A model generated the notes under the pieces. That model was not told where the DNA came from, did no database searches, and saw only the letters and a program-made list of their open reading frames with translations. A stretch of DNA of 64,000 bases from Ophiobolus disseminans (Eukaryota; Ascomycota; Dothideomycetes; Pleosporales; Phaeosphaeriaceae): NCBI GenBank assembly GCA_010093685.1, contig MU006249.1:87096-151095 (forward strand), in the 5' to 3' direction. The position numbers were made by a program, and so were the translations under genes. Positions 12,073-23,050 of this stretch are shown piece by piece. The stretch's first letter is position 1; every line of letters starts with the position of its first letter.

Positions 12073-13246
12073 ATGTCTTTGCAATGCCTTTCTTCCCATA
12101 TCCCTGCATTAACCCTTCTTCACCCGCTGTATGCGCTCGCTGCGCAGCAAGGTCTTCCCCATGAAGTCTTCAACGTGACGCAAAGCGGAGATCCTCCAGT
12201 TGTCACAATTAGGGAGCCACAGACTATCAATGTAATCACGACTGAATCATGGACTAAGACGCAGCAATGCCCGACTCAATCGAGCACACGCACCATCTAC
12301 AGCATCGTCTTCACGTCACCAGACGCTTCACCAATTGAAGTGACGACACAAAGTCAGGTCCTTACATCTTATGTGCCGGAGATGACCTGGTGCGTTGCAC
12401 CTCCGATGGCACTTCTTCCAGTCAGCGCCCCTTATCCTAATGCAACCACCACACAGTACACAACGATTATCTCGGGGACGGAGTACTGCGAAACCCAATA
12501 TGCGCCAGTGGTAACGACTGTTTGCGCCACGACACTTACTGGCTTAGCCTCCAAAGTCACCATCACAGACTTGTGACCAAGAGATCACGTTCTCAACAGA
12601 GTGTGGATTCACATTGGAAACGCCATCACCTATCACCCAAAGCGCTTCGCTCATCACGCCTGCACCGACCGTCAAACAAGTGTTCACATACTGGCTCGTG
12701 CCTTTGCAATCCTTGACAGCAGGCGAGACACCTTCGGACGTTGACGTCAAAATATGTTCGGCATGGGGAGACGGCAACTTCGAGTGCATTCGTTATCAAG
12801 AGGTGTGGGAGATTGTGGTGGTGACCAAAACTTCGACGACGATGCGATCCATCGGGTTCACAGCCACCCTGACAGGGCCGGGGACGCTGATTGTTGAAAC
12901 CATCCAAGTATTCATTGAGAACACGACCGAGATCATTGACTTCTCCACCACACTGCTGCTGGAGACCGAGATCGAGACGGAAAGCATGAGCATAGGTAGG
13001 AAATCTCCCACCGGCTCCTCCGCATCCTGGGAGGATGCTGTGTCGACGCTCTTCATCACCAAGGCCGTGAAGCATAAAAGTAAGGGATATGCCTGCACAT
13101 TAGAGTATTCAAGGCATTGAAGTTGACAAACTAGCAGTACTAGTGTCGTTGAGGAGCCTACAACCACCATATATTCAACTTCAGTGGTTTACAAGACAGA
13201 TACAACTACAATCACAAGGGCTAGATCTCATTCGAGTCTTCAATAG
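12073..13246 (+). pseudogene. Thr-rich secreted/surface protein, frame disrupted
   Basis: The first frame (12073-12576) starts with a plausible signal peptide (MSLQCLSSHIPALTLLHPLY, then ALAA) and continues as a Thr/Val-rich extracellular sequence. It ends at a TGA in GACTTGTGACC. One base removed there would continue the protein directly into the second frame (CDQEITFSTECGF and on to 13120), which shares its composition and Cys content. A third in-frame Thr/Ser stretch ends at TAG 13244-13246. A splice alternative exists: donor GTAACG at 12511 and acceptor ACAG at 12568 form an in-phase 58 bp intron. It would delete a segment that looks like protein, so I prefer a frameshift. The 3' exon junction (13080-13137) could not be made phase-consistent. 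Function unknown; surface or wall location is inferred. Confidence 0.55.
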
Positions 13247-13528
13247 GATGAAGATAGCGGATGCGCTGCTTTGGCCATGGACAGGTTTCGACTATTGACA
13301 CGGCGCGTTACTTATCTCTGTGAAGGACGCAGGTAATGTAACAGACAGCATATTGACTCCAACATTATTTGCATCACTGTCTCTAAAGCTACAAAGCGTC
13401 ACTAAAAGTCTCTCCATCTACATTGAGCAACACCTTCCTTACCTTTCGTTAAAACCTCTAGACCCCACTTGATTCTTGCACCACAAAGCCTGTTACTTCT
13501 CAAGTGCCGGCCGCCCGACAGTACCATC

Positions 13529-15280
13529 ATGAAGCCAGAGATCCTCCTAATACTACCACCACTTGCGACCTTTGTTGCAGCTAACCACGAAGTGATTGGG
13601 ATTGCTGCAAGGGCTATCACTTTTGCAACAACCACAACCACAGCCACAATCACAAAAACGATCCATCGCACGAAAGTACAAAGACGACGGCGAGGGCTTC
13701 CAGATCTGAGTGACTCCCCCGAAGAGCTCGAAGAGCCGTTGTCCACTACCCACCCCGCCGCGCATCGCACTGGTAGGCCTAATAACGATGGATATGGCAT
13801 TCGCGCAGCTATAAATGAGGAGCCTCCATCCACACTCGCCAAACAAGTCCCAAAGCTCTACGACCTTCGTGTACCCCTTCTTGACGACAAAGGCTACCTT
13901 GCGATCTACATAACTTCCAGTATCTCCAGTGCCTTCTGCGAAGATGGTGCGGGAACTACTCCGAAAGATCTGCAAGTCAAGCTCGCTGACTCGACCTTGA
14001 CCATATCTGTGCCGGCGCAACAAGCTGTCGACTTTTGCAGAAGTTTCAAGGAGCAGCACAAGGATAGTGGTTCTCCAGCTGCAGGTTCGAAGGAGGCTGC
14101 TGCAGAGGAAACAACAACGGCTGCCAGCATAGCCTCCACCAAGCAGGCAAGTCCTACACCAACTCCTAAAGCTACGCCCGCCGCGGGAAAAGACACAGCT
14201 TCCGAAGCATCGCCCGAGGCCGCAGAGGCTGCCACCCCAGTCAAAACTCCGAAGGTATCGCCAGCTGCTCCGGCCACACCTTTAGAAACACCTGCAATAT
14301 CACCGGCAGCTGCAAGCCCTGAGGCGCCCGATGCCGTGGTCAAACCGTCCCCAAAGGCCTCGCCGAGTCCCGCTGCTGGAGCAAACGACGCAGTCGAAAC
14401 GCCTGTGGCTTCACCAAAGGCTCCTGTAGCATCTCCCAAGATTCCTGTAGCATCACCAAAGGTCCCTGAGGCATCTCCATCTCCCAAAGTTCCTGAGGTA
14501 TCTCCGTCTCCCAAGGTTCCGGAAGTATCTCCATCCCCCAAGGTTCCCGAAGCATCTCCAAGTCCACCCGCGGCACCACTGAAAACACCTGCAGCGACGC
14601 CTGCGGCAACGCCAAAGACGCCCGTTACCTCTCCAGCGAAAGAAGTCGAACCCGCGGCGGTGCAGGCAAATCAAATATCATCACCCAGCCCCATTGCTCA
14701 AGTGAACACTGCTGCGCCAACTCTCGCTGCCTCACCAAGCACCCCTGCATTGCTCAGTCTTGGAACATCGGTTGCACCACCACTTGGAGCAGCGAAATCT
14801 GCAGACTCTCAAGTCAGTCCACCTGCGGCAGCTGTAAATAAGGGCAATGTAGCAGCTCAGGATCTTAAAGTATCTCCCGCTGTAGTGACGCCTGCCGTCG
14901 TAGCAGCAGCATCGCCAGCTGCTGGAGGCGCTGTCAACGTGGCTGAAGTAGGCCATCAGAGTCCTGCAGAAAATGCCGACGTCAAAGTCCAAGTCTTGAG
15001 CTTCCAGGCAACAACGCCAAAACCTACCGTTACGCCATTGCCCGCCGCTCAAGCTGATGTTCATGTTCCAGAAGCTGCTTCCGAGGCAACTACTCCGATC
15101 GAAAAGGTGAATGTACATGAGCTTGGACATCAGATGACTGTGGTCGGAGGTGTGACTCTGAAAGCTAGGGACGTCCAACCGATCAACACCTTGGTTACCG
15201 TTGCTTCGAAGAGGAATTTGGGTGCCGCTGTGCATGTCAGGCCTTTGGAAAACGCAGCTGCGCCTAGACCAAGATTCTAG
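13529..15280 (+). CDS. Secreted Pro/Ala/Ser-rich protein
   Basis: An unrecognised 583-residue protein starting at the ATG at 13529 (MKPEILLILPPLATFVAA), a short hydrophobic signal-like N-terminus; a longer open frame upstream has no better start. Residues about 30-75 are Thr-rich and end in a basic RRRR cluster. Residues about 105-175 form the only ordered-looking part (LYDLRVPLLDDKGYLAIYIT to AVDFCRSF, two Cys). The rest is disordered, Ala/Pro/Ser/Lys-rich, with tandem SPSPKVPE(V/A) units. The frame ends at TAG 15278-15280, but the same frame continues with similar low-complexity protein downstream. The annotated stop may therefore be a nonsense mutation (CAG to TAG would explain it) or lie in a 51 nt in-frame intron (GTGCAT to TTCTAG) with a weak donor. 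Confidence 0.6.
   Translation: MKPEILLILPPLATFVAANHEVIGIAARAITFATTTTTATITKTIHRTKVQRRRRGLPDLSDSPEELEEPLSTTHPAAHRTGRPNNDGYGIRAAINEEPPSTLAKQVPKLYDLRVPLLDDKGYLAIYITSSISSAFCEDGAGTTPKDLQVKLADSTLTISVPAQQAVDFCRSFKEQHKDSGSPAAGSKEAAAEETTTAASIASTKQASPTPTPKATPAAGKDTASEASPEAAEAATPVKTPKVSPAAPATPLETPAISPAAASPEAPDAVVKPSPKASPSPAAGANDAVETPVASPKAPVASPKIPVASPKVPEASPSPKVPEVSPSPKVPEVSPSPKVPEASPSPPAAPLKTPAATPAATPKTPVTSPAKEVEPAAVQANQISSPSPIAQVNTAAPTLAASPSTPALLSLGTSVAPPLGAAKSADSQVSPPAAAVNKGNVAAQDLKVSPAVVTPAVVAAASPAAGGAVNVAEVGHQSPAENADVKVQVLSFQATTPKPTVTPLPAAQADVHVPEAASEATTPIEKVNVHELGHQMTVVGGVTLKARDVQPINTLVTVASKRNLGAAVHVRPLENAAAPRPRF
14451..14565 (+). repeat. Tandem SPSPKVPE-type coding repeat
   Basis: Four imperfect units of 27-33 nt encode (S)PSPKVPEVSP or PKVPEASP. 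They sit inside the Pro/Ala-rich gene and probably vary in copy number between strains. Confidence 0.75.
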
Positions 15281-16419
15281 CTGTGGAGGAGGAAGAGCTC
15301 AGGTGTGGAGGCCAGGGTGACGAAGAGGGCTAATAAGAAGGTTGTGGAGCAAGGGACCGTCGATGAAGAAGTTGACGAACAAGATATGAGTGCTCTCGTT
15401 GAAGAACAAAAGCCGAGTAGTCTCGCCAACACACCTTCTACGGACACATCCAGCAAGTTGGTCGAAGACGAGCCCGAAGATCCTCATGAGAAAGAGTCGG
15501 GTAAAGTTACGGTTGCTGGGACGAAGATCAAGAAGCCGAGCGGTGGTTCGAAAGACGGGGAGGATTCGGATTCGGACGATGAGGCGCCGAAGAAGAAGCC
15601 TGACGCGCCAAAGCCTGATCCTAAGCCTGAGCCAAAGCCGGAACCAAAACCTGAGCCGAAGCCTGAACCGAAGCCTAAGCCAAAGCCTGAATCAAAGCTT
15701 GAAGCTCCAAAGGCAGAGCCTCCCAAAGCAGACACTGCAAAACCAAATCCTGCCAAAGCTCCAGCAGACAAGTCCCCAGACAAGAAAAAGCCAGCCTCCC
15801 TCCCAGAAGCACCAGCCCTCCCCGCTCCACCCGCCGTCCCTCCTCCTGCCTCACCAGCGCCCGCCGAAGAAACACCCACACCCGGGTCCCCCTCCCCCGA
15901 ACTCCCACCCAACCTAACCTTCTAACTCGCCACGCCCCTCCCACCCCCGTCTAAACCCCCGGCCAGAAACCCGCCGCCCCTACTCTCCCCGCCACCCCCA
16001 CCCAAAACTCCTACACGCACCTCCTCTCCTGAAACCCCACCTGTGTGAAAACAACATACATATCTAGCCCCACCCCGGACCCGCAAAAAACCGACGTGCC
16101 CAAACTCGTTACCGAAACAAAAGGATGCTGGGCTACCGTGCGCCCCGTGGCTGGCAAGGGGAAGGATGGCAAAGCCAATAAAACCGATCTCGCAAACGAA
16201 CCGGACAAGAGCTCTGCGGCGTGGGGAAAGATTCAGGATCCGAGGGTTAGGTGGACAGTATATATGCTGTGGTTGATTGCGGTATGTGTTAATCATTTAT
16301 AGTGTGGGGATGGGAGGCTGATCATGTAGTAGGGACTGCAGGTTGTGTTCGGGGTGTGGGAGTTTGGGAGGGGGGCGTGGGGGTGGCAGGATGTGGATGT
16401 TGTGCCGAGGGGGAAGTGA
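15281..16419 (+). pseudogene. Downstream continuation of the Pro-rich gene with C-terminal membrane segment
   Basis: The frame of the preceding gene reopens directly after its TAG and encodes acidic/Lys-rich sequence, a (K)PEPKPEPKPEP run (about 15610-15695) and Pro-rich sequence. A TAA (15923-15925) interrupts it, then it runs on to a TGA at 16046. A shifted frame overlapping that TGA encodes KTTYISSPTPDPQKTDVPK and more, up to GCG at 16281. Then follows a good 60 bp intron (GTATGT to CTGCAG, 16282-16341) and a short last exon ending at TGA 16417-16419. The spliced tail has a hydrophobic segment WTVYMLWLIAVVFGVW, a likely C-terminal membrane anchor. None of these pieces has its own ATG start, so they most likely belong to the upstream gene. 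Cytosine-rich DNA lacks stops by chance, so the middle part is weaker. Confidence 0.45.
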
Positions 16420-16726
16420 TTTGATGCTGGGGTTGTTGCTGCTGCGGCGAGGGAGCTTCCGGTTGTGATTTTGCCTGTTGTGAGCAAGAAGTAGGGGGGT
16501 GGGTAGGTGAGGGGAGAGGAGAGTAAATGGGAGAAGTATGTGAGGAGTGGATATACTCGGCTGAGGATATTCATGTTGAGTTATTTCTTTTGTTTGGGTG
16601 TTTTCTTATGATTCTTAATGGAGGTGTGTTTCGTTTGTCTATGTTCGTTGCCGCAATCGCTATGCAAGGAGGTACATATGTACAAGAATGTTGGGTATCG
16701 TGTGTATAGTGTACAACTGCTCTTTC
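16420..16726. other. Intergenic, convergent 3' ends
   Basis: A G-rich stretch on the plus strand followed by neutral sequence between two converging genes. Nothing further is recognised. Confidence 0.4.
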
Positions 16727-17995
16727 TCACGTCAACAGTATTCTTGCATCGTCATGGTTGATGACGACTTCCTCGTTCTCGAACGAATACTTCCGCCGCA
16801 CCAACTCGAACACAATGAGACCGGCACTAGTGCTGGGCACCTGTTTGATCGTGCCCATGAAGAAGTCGCGGTAGAGGTATTTTCTCCAACCACCAGCTCG
16901 CTTCGCGAGTATCTTGCACTGTGCGAACGTCTCCTCGTAAGCGTGGTAGTACCGCTGCATGATGCGCGATGGTCGGTTTTCCTGATGTGCCTGGAAGTCA
17001 AGTGCTTCGAGGCGGCGGTAATGCACATCTTGGATTTCAGTCAAGGGATGCATGATGAGCTGAGAGGTGACAGACGCAGATATGCCGGCCAATAGCAGGA
17101 AGATGGGCTCCAAGGTGTAGTGCGGTCTGATGACAGGCCGGTCGTCGTTCTCGTCGGGCATGACTACCGCCTTCTCGAGCAGTGTGTCTCGAGTCCGGGT
17201 GCCGTAGTATCTGGTCACGTACTCGTAGTATGCTTGGCTTTTGACCGTCTCGAATGTGCCGAAGAAGACCGCTGAGCCAAAGGCGTCCTTGAAGAAGCTC
17301 AATGTCCAGCCGGCAAATATGCCCTGCAGACCGATAGACCGCAGCTTGTGTCCGGCATAGTGCCACATAGTTTTGTGCTTTCCATCTAAGATATCGGCGG
17401 TACGAAACCGGGTTTGTAGCGCATCGAAGGGTGCAGCAACGACAGACTGAATGCCTCCAGCAATCAGACCTGCGGTGAAGGTTGCCGAGGGCTGCGGCGG
17501 GGGATATACGCGCCTCGTCTGATGGGAGGAAGGCTCGTGGAGGGAGGAAAGGCTTTGGAGGTAGGCTGTGTAGAGAACCGCGCCAATGCTGTTTCGTTAG
17601 GCTCTGTACAAGCAGCATGTCTCTTCTTCCTACCATGTATTCGCCATCAACGGTGGAAGCACCTGTTTTGGTATGAACCCCCAGCCCTCAGTCCTGATGG
17701 CATGCGCAAGCAGGGCCGGCGTCGTCATTCTCCACGACCACTTTGCCTGTGCAATGATGTGGGGATTGATAGCTCTTGCATAGCCCATGTAGTCGATCCG
17801 ACCGCGGAAGAAGGCCTTTACAGGCGCTCGGAAGTAGAAGGCGACCATGCGGGCTGCCACCGCACGCATACCCGCCGCCTGCACGCCCGTTGCTGGCGCC
17901 TTGTTGGGCTGTTGCGGGCTCTCGGGGGTGCCGTCATTGCGGGCGTCCTTGGCGGGAGGGACGACTCCAGCAGTCGCACTGGAGCCGGTCGTCAT
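16727..17995 (-). CDS. Mitochondrial carrier family (SLC25-like) protein
   Basis: An inner-membrane metabolite carrier by family. Model: complement(join(16727..17588, 17634..17995)), 407 residues. The 45 bp intron has a GTAGGA donor, a CCTAAC branch site and an ACAG acceptor, and splicing restores the frame exactly. The first carrier signature PFDALQTRF (P-x-D-x3-K/R-x-R type) is in exon 2 next to FTAGLIAGGIQSVVAAPFDA. A second repeat is seen around GIFAGWTLSFFKDAFGSAVF, and a third degenerate one around LLLAGISASVTSQLIMHPLT. The N-terminal 120 residues lack classical signatures and start with a Pro/Ala-rich region, a feature of fungus-specific members. Transported substrate unknown. It lies head-to-head with spt16. 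Confidence 0.85.
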
Positions 17996-18628
17996 CGCAT
18001 AACATGGGGGGAAGCTGGAGGTTGTAGATGCATCCGTGGTGGGAGGTGGATGACTTTTGAAGGTTGGCGAAATGCGCGTGGACGTGTCACAGGCGGTTTT
18101 GGTTCCGAGAATTTCGGAAGAGCTGTCAGGCGTTGACTAGACTGTGTCGGCGGTGCAGCAGACATGTCCTTCAGCAAAAGTGCCTCCTCTTATGCCCCTC
18201 GCTGCTGACGTGGACATGAAATCTCAGTGCAACTTTTCGTCTAAGCCATGTATGCTCGAAGAAATGCTCCCCAAATGTGCTACTGGTACATGTCTGCTAT
18301 CCGTGCCATATCTGACTTGCAAAATGGGTCTCTATGGTACTTCACAAGTAAGACTCTGGGCGCTCTTTTTAATGGCTTTTACTCGAAATAAAACCGAGTA
18401 TATTAGAAAGAGTAAAACTGTGTGGTGGTGGTGAAAGTAGTATGCTCAAGGTGATGGAAAGGCATCAACCGGTGCACGCCATCACATGATATGCACGGAC
18501 CCCATCTCAGCGCGTCTCCCGCGTCGCAAGCCTAACTCGCGACTTTTATCACTCGTCGCTCTCTCTCCTCCACCCCCCTCGGCCGCCGTCAACTTACTTG
18601 AGGGCTTTATCTTACTTTCGCCGTCACC
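17996..18628. promoter_or_regulatory. Divergent promoter region
   Basis: 633 bp between the start codons of the carrier (minus) and spt16 (plus), so both promoters must lie here. The last 60 bp before spt16 are pyrimidine-rich (CTCTCTCCTCCACCCCCCTC), typical of fungal core promoters of housekeeping genes. No specific factor site is claimed. Confidence 0.55.
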
Positions 18629-21600
18629 ATGGCCGACGATATTGTCATCGACAAGCAGCTTTTCCACGAGCGCCTGAGCAGCTTGGTCACCAAGTGGAAA
18701 GCCGACAAGCGCTCCGGCGATGCCATCTTCCAGGGCGCAAGTTCTGTTGCGGCCGTCGTGGGCAAGCCAAGCGATCCAGGCAGCTATCTGAAGCCCGCCG
18801 CTTTTCAGGTAAGCTTGGAATGCGGATGTGTAGTTGAGGGCTTGCTAACAACGATTGCGACAGCTATGGCTGCTAGGCTACGAGTTCCCCCATACCTTGT
18901 TCATCCTTACGCCCGATCTGCTCCAGATCGTCACAACCAAGAAGAAGGGTGCGTTGCGACAGATTATGGAAAAGGGTGAGAAGATGCTAATTCGGTGATA
19001 CAGCGTCGTATCTGGAGCCGCTGAAGGGTGGCAAGGTGCCCGTTGAAATTCTGGTGCGGGGCAAGGACGCAGAGGAGAACAAGAAGCAGTTCCAGACATG
19101 CTTGGACACACTCAAAAAGGCGGGCAAGAAGGTCGCCGTGCTCAAGAAGGACAGCGCAACCGGAGCATTCGCCGAGGAGTGGAAGGCCGCATTCCTGGAG
19201 GCAGCCTTCAAGGACGAGGACCAGGCCGATCTGGGGCTCATCTTGTCAAATGCGGCCTTGTCCGTCAAGGACGAGAAGGAGCTGGTGAGTGGTTCTGATG
19301 CTTTCATTCGGGCCAGACAACTGATTTCCGCAGCGAGCGATTAGAGATGCATCCCGAGCCTCGAGCGCCCTCATGACCAACTACTTCGTCGAGGAGATGT
19401 CCGACATCCTCGATTCGGAGAAGAAGATCACCCACCGCGCCCTCTCCGATAAAGTTGCGAACAAAATCGATGACGCCAAATTCTTCGAGAAACAAAAGGT
19501 CTCCAAGAACTTCGATACAATGCAGCTCGACTGGTGCCTACAGCCGACGATCCAGAGCGGCGGCGCATACGATTTGAAGTTCGCAGCTGAGCCCGACGAG
19601 AACAACTTGCACGCGGGTGTCATCATCTCCGTCCTGGGTCTGCGCTACATGACATACGGTGCCATGGTCGGACGAACCTACATGGTTGGGCCGAACAAGG
19701 AGCAGGAGACGGCATACAAGCTCCTTCTAGCGATCCACGATTTGGTCATCAAGTCGATCAAAGACGGTGTAGTCGCAAAGGATGTCTATGCGAAGGCACT
19801 AGCGCATCTGAAGTCGAAGAAGCCCGAATGGGAGAAGCACTTCCCCAAGAACGTCGGATATGGCATCGGCACTGAGAACAAGGACACGTCGCTGCTTTTG
19901 AGCGGCAAGAACACGCGCGTGCTCAAGGATGGCATGACGCTGGTTGTTCAGACCGGCCTGCACGACTTGGAGAACAGCAAACCTCAGGACAAGAAGAGCA
20001 AGACTTACTCACTCGTGCTGGTTGACACAGTCCGAGTCGGACAAGGAGATTGCGCAGTCTTCACCAAGGACACGACTTCAGACCTAGACGCCGTCTCATT
20101 CTTCTTCGACGAAGAAGAGGAGGAGGCTAAGCCGAAGGTGAAGAAGGAGCGCGCGCCGGCGATTGCCCAGACCAACATCACCAAAACCCGTACGCGACAC
20201 GAGCGCACAACAAATCAGGACGCAGAGAAGGAAGAGCAGCGACGGGCTCATCAGAAAGAGCTACACCAGAAGAAGCAGAAGGAAGGCCTGGAGCAGTACA
20301 GCGAGGGTGCAAAATCTCTCAACGGCACCGAGGAGAAGAAGTTCAAGAAATTTGAGTCGTACAAGCGCGACAACCAATTCCCTGCATCGGTCGCCACCTT
20401 GGAGATCGTCGTGGACAAGAAGAATTTGACGGTCCTCTTGCCCATCATGGGTCGTCCGGTACCCTTCCACATCCACACCATCAAGAACGCCTCCCACACC
20501 CCTGAAGCCGACTTTACATCGCTGCGCATCAACTTTCTGTCACCCGGTCAAGGTGTTGGCAGGAAAGACGACCAGCCATTCGAGGACCCCAACGCACACT
20601 TCATTCGTAGTTTGACCTTCCGCTCGCATGATGTCGATCGGATCGACCAGATCACCAAGGACATCACTGACCTCAAGAAGGATGTGGTGCGTCGGGAAAC
20701 CGAGAAGAAACAGATGGAGGATGTTGTTGAGCAGGACAAGCTCGTTCCCCTGAAGACTCGCAAGCCTTTCATGCTCGACCTTATCTTCATCCGACCAGCA
20801 CTCGACGGCAAGCGCATCCCCGGAAGTGTCGAAATACACCAGAACGGTCTGCGCTATGTTCATGGCAATGGCACGGCGAAGATCGATGTGCTTTTCAGCA
20901 ACATGAAGCACCTGTTCTTCCAGCCCTCTCAACATGAGCTGATTGTTATAATTCACGTCCACCTCAAGAACCCAATCATGCTTGGCAAGAAGAAGACGAA
21001 GGATGTTCAATTCGTCCGCGAAGCCACTGAGATGCAATTTGACGAGACGGGCAACCGTAAGCGTCGCCACAAGTTTGGTGACGAGGAGGAGTTTGAGCAA
21101 GAGCAGGAGGAGCGCAGGCGGCGTGCAGCTCTTGACAAGGAGTTCAAGAACTTCGCCGAGAAGATCGCCGACGCCGCGCGCAACGAGAATGTCAGCGTTG
21201 ACATTCCGTACCGTGAGCTCGGTTTCAACGGTGTGCCATCACGATCATCCGTGCTTGTCCAACCCACTACAGACTGCTTGGTCCAGCTTACCGAACCTCC
21301 CTTTACCTGCCTTACCCTCTCCGAGATCGAGATCGTACATCTAGAACGTGTCCAGTTCGGTCTCCGAAATTTCGACATGGTCGTTGTCTTTAAGGACTAC
21401 AACCGTCCACCCACCCACATCAACACCATCCCAGTCGAATCACTAGACCCTGTAAAGGACTGGCTCGACTCAGTCGACATTCCCTTCACCGAAGGCCCGC
21501 TCAACCTGAACTGGGCCACCATCATGAAGACGGTTACATCCGACCCCCATCAATTCTTCGCCGACGGCGGCTGGTCCTTCCTGTCCACCGAGTCCGACGA

Positions 21601-21862
21601 CGAAGAGGGCGACGAGGAAGAGGAAGAATCCGCCTTCGAAGTATCCGAGTCCGAACTCGCCGTCTCCGACGAGAGCAGCGAAGAAAGCGACTTCGACGAG
21701 AACGCGTCCGAAGAGATGAGCGACGAGGGCTCTGAAGACGAGTTCTCGGAAGGCGAGAGCTGGGATGAGTTGGATAAGAAGGCTGCGCGGAAGGATAAGG
21801 AGAGCACACTTGCTGCGGATGAGGATGAGCCCAAGGCGAAGGAAAAGAAAAGGAAGAGATAG
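18629..21862 (+). CDS. spt16: FACT complex subunit Spt16 (histone chaperone)
   Basis: The large subunit of FACT, which with Pob3 handles H2A-H2B and H3-H4 during transcription and replication in the nucleus. Model: join(18629..18808, 18864..18948, 19004..19284, 19334..21862), 1,024 residues, close to the usual fungal length. Introns of 55, 55 and 49 bp all have good donors (GTAAGC, GTGCGT, GTGAGT) and GCTAAC/GCTAAT-like branches. The N-terminal half is the aminopeptidase-like (M24-type, inactive) fold, followed by a charged linker with KKEER and EKEEQRR runs. The Spt16 middle and Rtt106-like PH domains (e.g. KPFMLDLIFIRPALDGKRIP, VPSRSSVLVQPTTDCLVQL) come next. The protein ends in a long Asp/Glu/Ser acidic tail (about residues 925-1000) and a basic KKRKR end. 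All domains look intact. Confidence 0.97.
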
Positions 21863-23050
21863 GTGACGAGCGCGTGGGAATGAGTCCTTTTTAATTTTCT
21901 CCGGGCAATCTGATGAGTGTAAGAGTAGGTTATCTTGACTAAGCTTTGGGCTGCGCATTGGGCGCAAGGAGCGTGAGGAAAGGTTTCGGGATGGAATTGC
22001 AGACATCGTCAAAAATGGGAGCTCGATTTACCTTTTGATGAATGTGTGCTACCCCACCTGCAAGTTTAAGAAGACCTGACAATGTCCAGGTGCTGCGATC
22101 ATGGCACCGAATCAACAGAGTGGCTGCCCAGGTGTTTTTATGAGGTGTGTTCGGATAGACTGGGTTTCCGTGAGCAAAGTTCCAATGCGCTACCACCATT
22201 AGCTACTCTAGCGTCACTATGTTACAAGACGCCCCAACGAGCGCTGTCAACAACACCTCATCCCTCTTCCTCAACCGCCTCTTCACCAGGTTCAAGAACC
22301 TACCGCACGCAATGGGCTCAGTTATTCCGGTGGGACGCACGAAGTGTTGCTGTATAAGGATTGCGCGAGTGTCAGGGCACAGTACTTGACGCATTCTTAT
22401 GTGAGTAAGTTCTTTCTGCAATCTGATTTGCATTTTATTGCTTTCGAGTGCTGGGCACAGATGTTTCTGCTCGCAACTTCTTCGGGTTGATATGCTCGCT
22501 TCTCCAGCCTTCAATTTCTCTTAGTGCGCACTCGGGATCGCCCCGTCTCTCTAACAACACATTCTGAAGATTTGCCAGTGAAGACATGCCTTCGGATAGC
22601 TTAATACGTAGGTAGGAAACGTCCGAACCATGTCGCTCAGCTTTCGGTCTATTTTCGTGCTAGCGCGTGTGGAACGACTCTGGAGGTTGACGCCACTCAG
22701 CCTGGTCAAAGTGGGGAGAGCAGTCCAGGCTGGAGAGGCTGGATAGTGAGGTCATGTTGAGAAGTAACTGGTTTAATACTTTGGATGAAGGAATAATTGT
22801 TACTGATCCTTTTAGTCAAGATCACCATCCATATGGACTACCTACCGATATCTACGAGCTCATGCATACCGCCTACAAGGCTGAAACTCAGCTTTCGGGA
22901 TATTATGCAGCCACTATCTCCATGCCCGCACGTCAGCTGTGGGCGGATGCTAGGTATTTAAATCGCTCATTACCATGTTTTGAGGTTTGACATCTTCGCT
23001 ACCTTGGCTTTTTCACCCTGTCTGCTACATCATCAAGTGTGCTTGACACC
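21863..23050. other. Intergenic region
   Basis: 1.2 kb between spt16 and the Cys-rich membrane protein gene. An open frame of 78 codons (22754-22990, starting ATG) has no recognisable feature. I see no repeat or RNA gene. Confidence 0.45.

Noticed and set aside
13906..14541. A 211-codon minus-strand frame rich in Gly/Asp/Ala repeats.
   Set aside because: It is the mirror of the SPSPKVPE coding repeat and has no start context or independent support.
22754..22990. 78-codon ATG frame upstream of the Cys-rich membrane protein gene.
   Set aside because: No signal peptide, domain or splice link to the downstream gene.
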